Of a stretch of 64,000 bases of DNA, positions 32,867 through 42,005 are shown in pieces. Both the position numbers and the translations under genes were made by a program. The notes below the pieces were generated by a model. That model was not told where the DNA came from and did no database searches. It saw nothing but the letters and a program-made list of their open reading frames with translations. Origin of the DNA: Halomonas sp. M4R1S46 (GTDB lineage: Bacteria > Pseudomonadota > Gammaproteobacteria > Pseudomonadales > Halomonadaceae); the NCBI RefSeq assembly GCF_025725685.1, contig NZ_CP107008.1, positions 3,038,001 to 3,102,000 on the forward strand. Reading direction: 5' to 3'. Every line of letters begins with the position of its first letter. Within the stretch, counting starts at the first letter, position 1.

Positions 32867-33406
32867 TCACGACGAGGTGTCTGGCAAACCCCGCCGGCGA
32901 TACTGCACGAAGTCATAGGCCGGCTGGCCCTCGGCGGGCGTGCCGGGGACGCGCTGGCACTCCTGCCATTCGTCCTGGTCGAGCTCGGGAAAGCGCGCGT
33001 CTCCCTCGATCTCGACCGCCACCTCGGTGAGGTAGAGACGGCTGGCATACGGCAGGGCCTGGGCATAGATCTCGCCGCCGCCCATCACCATGATCTCGTC
33101 GACACCGTCGATGGTCGCCTGCCGGTCGGCCAGCGTCAGCGCCGCGTCCAGGTCGTGGCAGACCCGCACCCCCTCGGGGCGGAAGTCGGGGTCGCGGGTC
33201 ACCACGATATTGAGCCGGCCGGGGAGCGGTCGCCCGATGGATTGATAGGTCTTGCGCCCCATGACCAGGGGCTTGGCCTGGGTCATGCGCTTGAAGAACT
33301 TGAGGTCCTCCGGCAGGTACCAGGGCAGCTGGTTGTCGACGCCGATGACGCGGTTGGCGGACATGGCCGCGATCATCGCCACGGGGATGAGCGTGTCGTC
33401 GTTCAT
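32867..33406 (-). CDS. folA: Dihydrofolate reductase
   Basis: Reduces dihydrofolate to tetrahydrofolate using NADPH. It has 179 residues with family motifs: IAAMSANRVIGVDNQLPWYL (folate site with the Asp/Trp pair), MGRKTYQSIGRPLPGR, NIVVTRD and VMGGGEIYAQALP. The ATG overlaps the thyA stop (ATGA); thymidylate synthase makes the dihydrofolate that FolA recycles. Confidence 0.96.
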   Translation of the reverse strand: MNDDTLIPVAMIAAMSANRVIGVDNQLPWYLPEDLKFFKRMTQAKPLVMGRKTYQSIGRPLPGRLNIVVTRDPDFRPEGVRVCHDLDAALTLADRQATIDGVDEIMVMGGGEIYAQALPYASRLYLTEVAVEIEGDARFPELDQDEWQECQRVPGTPAEGQPAYDFVQYRRRGLPDTSS

Positions 33407-34224
33407 ACGGCCACCTGTGCCTTGATATGGGGATGCGGGTCGTAGTCCTCGATGGCGATGTGCTCGAAGCGGAAGGCGAAGAGATCGTCGACCGTCGGGT
33501 CGAGCACCAGCTGTGGCGCCGGCCGGGGCGTGCGCGACAGCTGTTCCTCGGCCTGCTCCAGGTGGTTCAGGTAGAGATGCGCGTCGCCGAGGGTGTGCAC
33601 GAAGTCGCCGGGCGCGAGCCCCGCCACCTGGGCGATCATCCGCGTCAGCAGCGCATAGCTGGCGATGTTGAAGGGCACGCCGAGGAAGATGTCGGCGCTG
33701 CGCTGGTAGAGCTGGCAGGACAGGCGCCCCTCGGCCACGTAGAACTGGAACAGGCAGTGACAGGGCGGCAGGGCCATCTCGTCCACCAGCGCCGGGTTCC
33801 AGGCCGAGACGATCAGCCGCCGCGAGCGGGGGTTGGTGCGCAGCTGCTCCAGCAGGCCCTCGATCTGGTCCACATGGCCGCCGCCGGGGGCCGGCCAGCT
33901 GCGCCACTGGTAGCCATAGACCGGGCCCAGGTCGCCGTTCTCGTCGGCCCACTCGTCCCAGATTCTCACGCCGTTGGCCCTGAGGTAGGCGATGTTGGTG
34001 TCACCGGACAGGAACCACAGCAGCTCGTGGATGATCGAGCGCAGGTGGAGCTTCTTGGTGGTGACCAGCGGGAAGCCCCGGGAGAGGTCGAAGCGCATCT
34101 GGTGGCCGAACAGCGAGCGGGTGCCGACACCGGTGCGGTCATCGCGCTCCACGCCACGGTCGAGCACGGTGCGCATGAGGTCGAGGTAGGGTTGCTCCAG
34201 GGCAGGCAGGGTCGTATCGGTCAC
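33403..34224 (-). CDS. thyA: Thymidylate synthase
   Basis: Makes dTMP from dUMP with methylene-tetrahydrofolate. The catalytic cysteine lies in ALPPCHCLFQFYV. Other conserved parts are DRTGVGTRSLFGHQMRF, ELLWFLSGDTN, WDEWAD, QLYQRSADIFLGVPFNI and the C-terminal IKAQVAV. Start chosen at GTG 34224 (273 residues), about ten residues before the region matching E. coli; an upstream ATG is open but not protein-like. It is coupled to folA; lgt lies upstream with a dispersed repeat between. Confidence 0.95.
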   Translation of the reverse strand: MTDTTLPALEQPYLDLMRTVLDRGVERDDRTGVGTRSLFGHQMRFDLSRGFPLVTTKKLHLRSIIHELLWFLSGDTNIAYLRANGVRIWDEWADENGDLGPVYGYQWRSWPAPGGGHVDQIEGLLEQLRTNPRSRRLIVSAWNPALVDEMALPPCHCLFQFYVAEGRLSCQLYQRSADIFLGVPFNIASYALLTRMIAQVAGLAPGDFVHTLGDAHLYLNHLEQAEEQLSRTPRPAPQLVLDPTVDDLFAFRFEHIAIEDYDPHPHIKAQVAV

Positions 34225-34323
34225 GGGGCTTCGAGAGGCTGGGAAATGGATCGCCCATTCTACACAGGGGCCCTCACCGCCCCAAGACGGAATACGCAGG
34301 GTTATCGCAGATAGAGGTACCAC

Positions 34324-34437
34324 TCGGGGCTGGTCCGTCGGCAGGTCTACGAGGGGGCGCTGTGAACCCTTCCCTGGGCGCTACCGACGCCATCCCTGGC
34401 GTAGGACCCCCTCTTCGACCTGCCCCCGGCGCCCCTC
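34324..34437 (+). repeat. Dispersed intergenic repeat, short form (copy B)
   Basis: It runs from CGGGGCTGGTCCGTCGGC through GAGGGGGCGCTGTGAACCC, a central ACGCCA-TCCC-TGGCGT hairpin and GTAGGACC to CCCCCGGCGCCCC. The ends form imperfect inverted repeats. It lies between thyA and lgt. A stretch of CTTCTTCAAGC words follows at 34455-34510. Confidence 0.8.
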
Positions 34438-34523
34438 ACCGTGTCAAACTGCGAGGTTCTTCAAGCCTCCAGGAGCGAAGCGACGCTCATCCTTCTTCAA
34501 GCCGCGAAGCGGCATCTTCCCCG

Positions 34524-35303
34524 TCAGGGGATGGGCTGGCGACGGGACCAGGCGATCAGCGCCAGCCCGGCGACGATCATCGGCAGCGACAGCAGCATGC
34601 CCATGGTCAGCCAGTCGAAGGCGATGAAGCCGAGCTGGGGATCCGGCCGGCGGACGAACTCCACGGCGAAGCGAAAGACGCCGTAGAGGGTCAGGAAGAG
34701 CCCCGAAACCAGGCCCCGGCGCCGCGGCCGGGACGAGACCCACCACAGCACCACGAACAGCACCACGCCCTCGAGCAGGGCCTCGTAGAGCGACGAGGGA
34801 TGGCGCGGCTCCGGCCCCAGGCCGGGAAACGCCATCCCCCAGGGCAACTCGGTGACCCGCCCGGGCAGCTCATGGTTGATGAAGTTGCCGATCCGCCCGG
34901 CGCCCAGGCCGATCGGCACCAGCGGCGCGACGAAGTCGGTGAGGGTGAAGAAGGCCAGGCGCTTCTTGCGGGCGAAATACAGCGCCGCCAGCAGCACGCC
35001 GACCAGGCCGCCATGGAAGCTCATGCCCCCGTCCCAGACCCGGAAGATCCACAGCGGATCGGCCAGCCACTGCTCCATGCCGTAGAAGAGCGCATAGCCC
35101 AGGCGCCCCCCCAGCACCACGCCGAGGGCGGCATAGAAGATCATGTCGCCCACATCGTCGCCATCGAGGCCGATGCGCGGGGCGCGCCGCCGCCCCAGGA
35201 ACCAGGCGGCGATGAAGCCGATGACGTACATCAGCCCGTACCAGTGCACCTGGAGCGGGCCGAGGGAGATGGCCACGGGGTCGATGGTCGGATAGGTCAG
35301 CAT
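34524..35303 (-). CDS. lgt: Prolipoprotein diacylglyceryl transferase
   Basis: Inner-membrane enzyme that adds diacylglyceryl to the lipobox cysteine of prolipoproteins. It is 259 residues with seven hydrophobic segments and the Lgt signature GAGRIGNFINHELPGR. The essential-type residues in HWYGLMYVIGF and RHPSSLYE are also visible. GAGGA precedes the ATG. The order lgt-thyA is conserved in many gammaproteobacteria. Confidence 0.96.
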   Translation of the reverse strand: MLTYPTIDPVAISLGPLQVHWYGLMYVIGFIAAWFLGRRRAPRIGLDGDDVGDMIFYAALGVVLGGRLGYALFYGMEQWLADPLWIFRVWDGGMSFHGGLVGVLLAALYFARKKRLAFFTLTDFVAPLVPIGLGAGRIGNFINHELPGRVTELPWGMAFPGLGPEPRHPSSLYEALLEGVVLFVVLWWVSSRPRRRGLVSGLFLTLYGVFRFAVEFVRRPDPQLGFIAFDWLTMGMLLSLPMIVAGLALIAWSRRQPIP

Positions 35304-35382
35304 GAAATCCTCGAACGAAGCGGAAAGGGTGTAAGCGTAAGGGGTAAGGCGTAAGAAACAGGCCCGCAGCCCGAAGCCCGGA

Positions 35383-36177
35383 TCATATCAGGAAGGTCAG
35401 CCCCACCCCCGCCAGCAGGGCGGCGAAGGCCAGGCGCAGCACCCGGGCCGGGAGCCAGTGGGCCAGCCGCACCCCCAGACGCGCGCAGGGCACACTGGCG
35501 AGCACGATGCCCAGGAAGGCGGGCCACATCACGTAGCCGAGCGCCCCCGGCGGCAGACGCGGCTCGCCCCAGCCCACGCCGATGAAGGTCAGGGCGCCGA
35601 ACAGGGCGATGGGCAGGCCGCAGGCCGAGGACGTGCCCACCGCCTGGGTCATCGAGGCCCCGCAGCGGGTCAACCAGGGCACGCTCAGGGTGCCGCCGCC
35701 GATGCCGAACAGCGCCGAGACACCGCCGATCACCGCACCGGCCAGCCCCATGATGCCGCGCCCCGGCTGCAGGTCACCGGGCCTGGGGCCACGCCCCAGC
35801 GCCATCCGGGCGGCGACCAGCAGGACGAAGCCCCCGAACAGCAGGCCGAGCAGCCCGCCGGAGAGGCGGCCGGCGACGAAGACCCCGGCGATGGCGCCCA
35901 GCATCAGCCCCGGCAGCAGGGCCAGGAACCAGTCCCGATGGATGCTGCCTCGGCGATGGTGCCCCCAGGCGGAGGAAGCCCCGGTGACGACGATGGTCGC
36001 CAGCGAGGTCCCGACGGCCAGGTGCATGCTGACCTCGGGGATCACGCCCTGCAGGCCGAAGGCCATCACCAGGGCCGGCACGATGACCAGCCCGCCCCCG
36101 ATGCCGAAGAGCCCCGCCAGGGTGCCGGCCACCCCACCCAGCAGCAGATAGCCGAGCAGCAGCGATCCCCCGCTCAC
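35383..36177 (-). CDS. TauE/SafE-family permease
   Basis: A 264-residue inner-membrane protein with about eight hydrophobic segments and the duplicated TSUP pattern: GTLAGLFGIGGGLVIVPAL in the first half and GVSALFGIGGGTLSVPWL in the second. The family exports sulfite, sulfoacetate or related anions; the substrate here is unknown. The start is GTG, overlapping the response-regulator stop (GTGA), so the two genes are coupled. Confidence 0.9.
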   Translation of the reverse strand: MSGGSLLLGYLLLGGVAGTLAGLFGIGGGLVIVPALVMAFGLQGVIPEVSMHLAVGTSLATIVVTGASSAWGHHRRGSIHRDWFLALLPGLMLGAIAGVFVAGRLSGGLLGLLFGGFVLLVAARMALGRGPRPGDLQPGRGIMGLAGAVIGGVSALFGIGGGTLSVPWLTRCGASMTQAVGTSSACGLPIALFGALTFIGVGWGEPRLPPGALGYVMWPAFLGIVLASVPCARLGVRLAHWLPARVLRLAFAALLAGVGLTFLI

Positions 36178-37316
36178 GCCCGCTCCCCCGTGCCGAGGAC
36201 ACCGGGCAGCCAGCGCTTCACCGTCTCGAGCAGGTCCTGGGGACGATAGGGCTTGGCCAGGTAGTCGTCCATCCCCGCCGCCCGGAAGCGACGACGGTCG
36301 GCATCCCCAGCATTGGCGGTGAGGGCCACCACCACGCTGCGCGGGCGTTCCGGATGGTCGACCTCGCGGGTCCGCCAGGTCCGGCAGGTCTCCACGCCGT
36401 CCATGTCGGCCATGTAGATATCCATGAACACCAGGTCGTAGGCCTGCTTGTCCAGGCAGGTCAGGGCCTCGGCCCCGCTGGTGGCGGTGCAGACCTGCAG
36501 CCCCTGGCGCTCTAGCACCTGCTGGGCGAGCATCAGGTTCACGGGACCATCGTCGACGATCAGCACCCGTCCGCGGGCCGGCTCGTTGACGGACGCCGGG
36601 GTCCCGCCGAGGTTCTCGAGCAGCACCGCGGTATCGGCCAGGCGCTCGTGCAGCCCCTGGACCGCCGCCCGTTCGGCCTCGCTGGCATCGCGCCGGAACA
36701 GGTCGCTGGCCAGCACCTCGCCGACGGAGGCCATCAGCGGCGTCAGCACCTGCTGCAGATGGTTCAGGTAGTCGGACTTCAGCCGGGATTCCTCGCGGGC
36801 CCGCTCGCGCCCCGTGGCCAGGCGTGCCAGGCGCCCCCGCAGGGCCTCGAGGTCATCGGCGAGCCGGCGCTCGGCCCCGCGCCGGGCATCCAGCTCGCAG
36901 CGCCAGCGATCGACCTGGCCCTGGAGGCACCGGGCCAGGGCGTCCAGCCGCTCGACGAGCGTGGCCTGGGGATCCCCGAGGCGTTCGGCCGCGTCCGGCG
37001 CCTCGCCCTCCCCGGCGTCCAGGGCATCCGCCATGCGGCCCAGCGCGGCCTCGACACGCTCCTCACCGGCGCGCAGACGCTGCCTCAGCAGGGTGAGAAA
37101 CACCGCCACGTTGAGGCCGCTGCCCACCAGCAACGCCAGCAGCAGCCAGAAGGTGGCGCTCCAGGAGGCCTGGGACGGCATCAGCCACCAGCCGCTCAGG
37201 CCGATGGCCAGGCACAGCGCGACCAGCGCTGCCTGCGCCATGAGGACCGGCCAGAGGATCGGCCGGACCAGCCTTGTCCAGTTAAGCTCCTTGGGGGGCT
37301 CGACTCGCATTGTCAT
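36174..37316 (-). CDS. Membrane response-regulator protein, a degenerate hybrid kinase
   Basis: A 380-residue protein. Two membrane helices (about 17-42 and 52-75) are followed by a long coiled coil (about 80-185), a segment like a kinase dimerisation helix (RLKSDYLNHLQQVLTPL) and a C-terminal receiver domain (251-370; LIVDDGPVN, Asp299 in VFMDIYM, ALTAN, KPYRP). The histidine expected in the H-box is Gln and there is no ATPase domain, so it cannot be a normal kinase. It probably receives phosphate from a separate partner. A start at the second ATG (37310) has better spacing from CAGGG. Confidence 0.8.
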   Translation of the reverse strand: MTMRVEPPKELNWTRLVRPILWPVLMAQAALVALCLAIGLSGWWLMPSQASWSATFWLLLALLVGSGLNVAVFLTLLRQRLRAGEERVEAALGRMADALDAGEGEAPDAAERLGDPQATLVERLDALARCLQGQVDRWRCELDARRGAERRLADDLEALRGRLARLATGRERAREESRLKSDYLNHLQQVLTPLMASVGEVLASDLFRRDASEAERAAVQGLHERLADTAVLLENLGGTPASVNEPARGRVLIVDDGPVNLMLAQQVLERQGLQVCTATSGAEALTCLDKQAYDLVFMDIYMADMDGVETCRTWRTREVDHPERPRSVVVALTANAGDADRRRFRAAGMDDYLAKPYRPQDLLETVKRWLPGVLGTGERA

Positions 37317-37420
37317 CCCTGTGCCGGGTCGATCAAGAGTCAGGGAGTGTACGCCGCGGGAGGGGGCGCTGTCATGGCAGGCCCTTTCCTCGGGCTCGGG
37401 GGCAGGCTAGGCTGGCGGCC

Positions 37421-38200
37421 ATGTGCCTGATCGCCTTCGACCACCGGCCCGGCGAGGCCATCCCGCTGCGCCTGGTCGCCAACCGTGACGAGTTCCATGC
37501 CCGCCCGTCGGCGGCGCTGGCTCCCTGGGACGATGCCCCCGGGATCGTGGGCGGCCGCGACCTGGAGGCCGGCGGCACCTGGCTGGCCGTGCATCGCCGC
37601 GGTCGCTTCGCCGCGGTCACCAACGTGCGCGATCCCGGGCTGGGCGTGCCGCGCGGCGCACCGAGCCGCGGTGAGCTGGTGCGCGAGGCCTTGCAGTGCC
37701 CGGACCTGCCGGCCTGGCTGGCCCGCCTCGCCGACGGCGAGGCCCGCGCCTATGCCGGCTTCAACCTGCTCGCCGGGGATGGCCGGCGTCTCTGGCACCT
37801 GCACCGCGGGCGGGACAGCGTCGTGCTGAGCCGGGTGCCCGCCGGCCTGCACGGCCTGTCCAACGCCGACCTGGACACCCCCTGGCCGAAGCTGATCCAG
37901 GCCCGCCAGGGACTGGCGGCCAGCCTGCACCACGGCCGCTTTCCCGAGGATGCCCTGCGCGGCCTCGCCGACCCTCACCCCGCCGACGACCGCCAGCTGC
38001 CCGATACCGGGGTCGGCCTGGCGCTGGAGCGTCGCCTCTCGGCCGCCTTCATCCGCGGCGAGGACTACGGCACCCGGGCCAGCAGCTGGCTGGCCTGGCA
38101 TGCCGACGGGCACCTCGCGATCGGCGAGCGACGCTTCGGCCCCCTGGGGGCCCGCCTCGGCGAGAACGTCATCGAGCTCGACACCCCGCCCCCGGCCTGA
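37421..38200 (+). CDS. NRDE/TANGO2-family protein
   Basis: A 259-residue cytoplasmic protein that begins MCLIAFDHRPGEAIPLRLVANRDEF, giving the family its name (NRDE). WLAVHRRGRFAAVTNVRDP and GLSNADLDTPWPK are also typical. The Cys2 position is conserved, as in Ntn-hydrolase-like proteins. Its biochemical role is uncertain; homologues are linked to haem or lipid handling. It is divergent from the response-regulator gene and convergent with ptsP, 14 bp away. Confidence 0.87.
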   Translation: MCLIAFDHRPGEAIPLRLVANRDEFHARPSAALAPWDDAPGIVGGRDLEAGGTWLAVHRRGRFAAVTNVRDPGLGVPRGAPSRGELVREALQCPDLPAWLARLADGEARAYAGFNLLAGDGRRLWHLHRGRDSVVLSRVPAGLHGLSNADLDTPWPKLIQARQGLAASLHHGRFPEDALRGLADPHPADDRQLPDTGVGLALERRLSAAFIRGEDYGTRASSWLAWHADGHLAIGERRFGPLGARLGENVIELDTPPPA

Positions 38201-38214
38201 CCCCGCGCGCGAGT

Positions 38215-40497
38215 TCAGTCGTCCTGGGGCGGCATCAGGTGACGCAGTTGCCATTCTCCCATGCGGGCCTCGAGGTGGCGCCCCACCGCCGCCGGGGAGT
38301 CGAGCTTCAGGGTCTGCTCCACCAGCTCCCGGGCCGCCGCCTGGGAGACGCGACGGATCGCCGCGCGCACCTTGGGCAGGCTGGGCGCGTTCATCGACAG
38401 GGAGTCGAAGCCCATGCCCATCAGCAGCAGCGCCCCGGCCGGGTCGCCGGCCAGCTCGCCGCACACCGAGGTCGGCACCCCCAGCGCCCGCGCCTCGCCC
38501 GCAAGGCGCGCCATGGCCGAGAGCACGGCGGGATGGCAGGCATCATAGAGTTCGGACACCCGGGGATTGTTGCGGTCCACCGCCAGCAGGTACTGGGTGA
38601 GGTCGTTGCTGCCCACCGAGAAGAAGTCCACCCGCTGCGACAGGGCCTCCAGTTGGTAGAGCGTCGCCGGCACCTCGATCATCACGCCCACCCGCGGACG
38701 CGACACCTCGATGCCGTCCTCGCCCAGCTCGCGGATGGCCCGGTCGAGCAGGCGCAGGGCGTCGTCGACCTCGTCGACGTTGGTGACCATGGGCCACAGC
38801 ACCTGCAGGTTGTCGAGCCCCTGGGAGGCCCGCAGCATGGCCCGCAGCTGCACCATCAGTACCTCGGGATGGTCCAGGGTCACCCGGATGCCCCGCCAGC
38901 CGAGGAAGGGGTTGGCCTCCTCGATGGGAAAGTAGGGCAGGTCCTTGTCGCCGCCGATATCCAGGGTCCGCATCACCACCGGCAGGGGCGCGAAGCCCTC
39001 CAGCTGCTCGCGATACAGCCGGGTCTGCTCCTGCTCGCCGGGGAAGCGCTCGGTGATCATGAAGGGCACTTCGGTGCGATAGAGTCCCACCCCGGCGATG
39101 CGCGACTTGAGCGAGGCCACCGCGTCCACCGCCAGGCCGGTGTTGACCATCAATGGCATGTCGTGGCCGTCGGGGGTACGGCTGGGCAGGTCCTGCTCGT
39201 GCTCGAGAACCTCGGCCAGTGCCTGCTCCTCGTCGATCAGGCTCTGGTAGTGGCTCTCGAGTTCCTCCCCGGGGCGCACGAAGAGCCGGCCGCGATGGCC
39301 ATCCAGCACCACCCGGGCCCCGTTGAGCCGGGGCAACGGCAGGTCGACCATGCCCAGCACGGTAGGGATGCCCATGGCCCGGGCCACGATGGCCACATGG
39401 GAGGTACTGGAGCCACGCACCGAGACGAGCCCGGCGAGTCGTTCGCGGGGCACCTCGCCGAGCGTGGCCACGCTGATCTCGTCACCCACCAGGATGGTGC
39501 TTTCCGGGTAGACGCTGGGCCGCGACGACGCCTCCTCCTGGAGGTGGGCCAGTACGCGCCGGCCCAGATCGCGGATATCGGCTGCCCGCTCGCGCAGGTA
39601 GTTGTCGTCCACCCGCTCCAGGTACTGGACGTGGCGACGCACCACGTCGGCCAAGGCCCCGGGGGCCCACTGGCCCTCGCGGATGCGCCTGACCACCTCC
39701 TGGGACAGCGCCGCCTCGCCCAGCATCTGCTGGTAGACATCGAACAGCGCCAGCTCCTGGACCGAGATGCGGTTGGCCAGGCGCTCGCCGGCCGAGCGGA
39801 TCTCGTCGCGAACCCGGCCGATCGCCTCCTTGAGGCGTGCGACCTCGTAATCCTCGTCGGTGGGGATCAGGTCCGGCACGCTGTCCAGGTCCGCCGGCGG
39901 CGCGATCACCACCGCCTCGCCGATGGCCATGCCCGGCGAGGACGCCACCCCGGTGAAGGTCGCCTGCCCGCCGGGCAGGGTCGGCCGGGTCAGGTTGCCG
40001 GTGGCCAGGGCATGGGCCAGCACACCGGCGAGCTGGGCGGCCATGGTGACCAGGAAGGCCTCGTCGGACTCGTCGTAGCGCCGCTTATCGGACTGCTGGA
40101 CCACCAGCACGCCGAGCATGCGGCGCTGGTGGATGATCGGGACGCCCAGGAAGCTCGAATAGCGTTCCTCGCCGGTCGCCTCGAAGTAGCGGAAGCGCGG
40201 ATGCGCCTGGGCGTTCTCGAGATTGATCGGTTCCTCGCGCTGGGCCACCAGCCCCACCAGCCCCTCCCCCACCGGCAGGGCCACGTGGCCGACCGCCTGG
40301 GTGCGCAGGCCGATGGTCTCCATCAGCATCAACTGATCGAGATCGGGATCGAAGAGGTAGAAGGAACATACGTCGGTGCGCATGGCCTTGCGAATGCGGC
40401 GCACCATGGTCGACAGGGCCGCGTCCAGATTGCGGGCCCCGTTGACCTCCAGGATGATGCGTCGTAACACCTCGAGCATCGGCGTCTTGCTGTCCAT
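38215..40497 (-). CDS. ptsP: PEP-protein phosphotransferase of the nitrogen PTS (EI-Ntr)
   Basis: First enzyme of the regulatory nitrogen PTS: it takes phosphate from PEP and passes it to NPr. It is 760 residues. The N-terminal GAF domain spans about 1-150. The EI part has the active-site histidine in RGSSTSHVAIVARAMG and the PEP-binding barrel motifs GVGLYRTEVPFM, RTLDIGGDKDLPYF, FFSVGSNDLTQY and CGELAGDP. rppH lies 60 bp upstream; rppH-ptsP is a common pair. Confidence 0.96.
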   Translation of the reverse strand: MDSKTPMLEVLRRIILEVNGARNLDAALSTMVRRIRKAMRTDVCSFYLFDPDLDQLMLMETIGLRTQAVGHVALPVGEGLVGLVAQREEPINLENAQAHPRFRYFEATGEERYSSFLGVPIIHQRRMLGVLVVQQSDKRRYDESDEAFLVTMAAQLAGVLAHALATGNLTRPTLPGGQATFTGVASSPGMAIGEAVVIAPPADLDSVPDLIPTDEDYEVARLKEAIGRVRDEIRSAGERLANRISVQELALFDVYQQMLGEAALSQEVVRRIREGQWAPGALADVVRRHVQYLERVDDNYLRERAADIRDLGRRVLAHLQEEASSRPSVYPESTILVGDEISVATLGEVPRERLAGLVSVRGSSTSHVAIVARAMGIPTVLGMVDLPLPRLNGARVVLDGHRGRLFVRPGEELESHYQSLIDEEQALAEVLEHEQDLPSRTPDGHDMPLMVNTGLAVDAVASLKSRIAGVGLYRTEVPFMITERFPGEQEQTRLYREQLEGFAPLPVVMRTLDIGGDKDLPYFPIEEANPFLGWRGIRVTLDHPEVLMVQLRAMLRASQGLDNLQVLWPMVTNVDEVDDALRLLDRAIRELGEDGIEVSRPRVGVMIEVPATLYQLEALSQRVDFFSVGSNDLTQYLLAVDRNNPRVSELYDACHPAVLSAMARLAGEARALGVPTSVCGELAGDPAGALLLMGMGFDSLSMNAPSLPKVRAAIRRVSQAAARELVEQTLKLDSPAAVGRHLEARMGEWQLRHLMPPQDD

Positions 40498-40557
40498 TAT
40501 TGTTTGCCTCGCTGAGGGTGTCGCCGGAGGAGTCGCCCTCCGACACGTCTCGGGGCG

Positions 40558-41052
40558 TCAACCATGCCCCAGGGCCAGGCGCTGCGCCCGCGGCGACAGT
40601 TCGCGCAAGGCGCGGCGATAGACCTCGCGCTTGAAAGGCACCACCTGGCCGAGGGGGTACCAGTAGCTGACCCAGCGCCAGCCATCGAACTCCGGTTTGG
40701 CCGGACCGCCATCCATGCAGATCCGGGTCTCGCCACAGCGGATCCTGAGCAGGAACCATTTCTGTTTCTGACCGATACACACCGGCCGTGAGTGGGTTCG
40801 TACCATGCGTCGCGGCAGGCGGTAACGCAACCAGCCCCGGGTACAGGCAAGCACCTCGACGTCCTCGGCCGTCAGGCCGATTTCCTCGTGCAATTCGCGA
40901 AACAGTGCCTGTTGCGGTGTCTCGTTCGCCTTGATGCCTCCCTGGGGAAACTGCCACGCATTCTGCCCAACCCGACGCGCCCAAAGCAGCTGCCCCTGGT
41001 CGTTGGCGATGATGATGCCAACATTGGGGCGAAAGCCGTCAGCGTCGATCAC
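40558..41052 (-). CDS. rppH: RNA pyrophosphohydrolase
   Basis: Removes pyrophosphate from the 5' end of mRNA and so opens it to RNase E decay. It is 164 residues. The Nudix box is GGIKANETPQQALFRELHEE followed by IGL. The N terminus (VIDADGFRPNVGIIIAN) and WQFPQGG are typical. Start chosen at GTG 41052, which has AAGG at 8 nt; an in-frame GTG three codons earlier is the alternative. It is divergent from the HAD gene. Confidence 0.94.
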   Translation of the reverse strand: MIDADGFRPNVGIIIANDQGQLLWARRVGQNAWQFPQGGIKANETPQQALFRELHEEIGLTAEDVEVLACTRGWLRYRLPRRMVRTHSRPVCIGQKQKWFLLRIRCGETRICMDGGPAKPEFDGWRWVSYWYPLGQVVPFKREVYRRALRELSPRAQRLALGHG

Positions 41053-41208
41053 GGACTTCACCTTATGAATCCAGTATTGGATTCATTCTTCCACAAGGCC
41101 ATGAAACGTATCAATACGCCATTGGCGCCACGCTCGAAGCCATGGCGGGCTTCTGCCATAATCGCGGCTTCGCTGCCACTCCCATGACCCATCACCAAGA
41201 GGAATGCC

Positions 41209-41865
41209 GTGAGCCTCGCCATCTTCGACCTGGACAACACCCTGCTCTCGATCGACAGCGACCATGCCTGGGGCGAGTTCCTGCTCGAGCAGGGCGCCGT
41301 GGACCCGGTGGCCTACAAGGCGGCCAACGACCGCTTCATGGCGGACTACGAGGCCGGCACCCTCGACATGGCCGAGTTCCTGGCCGTGGCGCTCAGGCCG
41401 CTGGCCGAGAACACCCCGGAACAGCTGGCCGCCTGGCACCAGCAGTTCATGGCCAGCAAGATCGAGCCGAACATCCTGCCCCGGGGCGAGGAGCTGATCG
41501 CCCGGCATCGCTCCCGGGGGGACACCCTGCTGATCATCACCGCCACCAACCGCTTCATCACCGGCCCCATTGCCGAGCGGCTGGGGGTGGAGGAACTGAT
41601 CGCCGTGGAACCGGAGATGGTCGAGGGCCGCTACACCGGCCGGGTCAGCGGCGTGCCCAGCTACCGGGAGGGCAAGGTCACGCGCCTCGAGCAGTGGCTC
41701 GACGGTCGCGAGCTGTCGCTCGCCGATGCCTGGTTCTACAGCGACTCCCACAACGACCTGCCGCTGCTCGAGCTCGTCGACCATCCGGTGGCGGTGGACC
41801 CGGACGCGACGCTGCGCGAGGCGGCCGAGGCCCGGGGCTGGCGCATCATCAGCCTGCGGGGCTGA
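41209..41865 (+). CDS. HAD-superfamily phosphatase, subfamily IB
   Basis: A 218-residue phosphatase. The HAD motifs are FDLDNTLL (nucleophile Asp), TATNRF (motif II), and FYSDSHNDLPLL (acidic motif). It resembles SerB-like and histidinol-phosphatase-like HAD-IB proteins, but the cap region does not allow the substrate to be named. It starts with GTG after GAGG. It lies next to rppH in divergent orientation, an arrangement also known from pseudomonads. Confidence 0.85.
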   Translation: MSLAIFDLDNTLLSIDSDHAWGEFLLEQGAVDPVAYKAANDRFMADYEAGTLDMAEFLAVALRPLAENTPEQLAAWHQQFMASKIEPNILPRGEELIARHRSRGDTLLIITATNRFITGPIAERLGVEELIAVEPEMVEGRYTGRVSGVPSYREGKVTRLEQWLDGRELSLADAWFYSDSHNDLPLLELVDHPVAVDPDATLREAAEARGWRIISLRG

Positions 41866-41879
41866 TCCCCGACTTCGTC

Positions 41880-41914
41880 GGGAGCTGGAAGCTGGAAGCT
41901 GGAAGCTGGAAGCC
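41880..41914 (+). repeat. Tandem heptamer GGAAGCT repeats
   Basis: Five head-to-tail 7-bp units (GGGAGCT, three GGAAGCT, GGAAGCC) lie just after the HAD gene. Related CTTCAAGC words occur on the other side of the terminator at 41984-42007 and near 1217, 34457 and 46270. Confidence 0.85.
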
Positions 41915-41918
41915 ATAA

Positions 41919-41958
41919 GAAAACCCCGCCAGGCGTCACCTGAGCGGGGTTTCCGTTT
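41919..41958. terminator. Bidirectional terminator between HAD gene and mdh
   Basis: AAACCCCGC and GCGGGGTTT form a hairpin with a 14-nt loop; CCGTTTTTT follows on the plus strand and CTTATGG on the minus. It separates two convergent genes. Confidence 0.75.
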
Positions 41959-42005
41959 TTTCTTCCAGGCGCATAGCGCCGCTCTTCAAGCTTCAGGCTT
42001 CAAGC

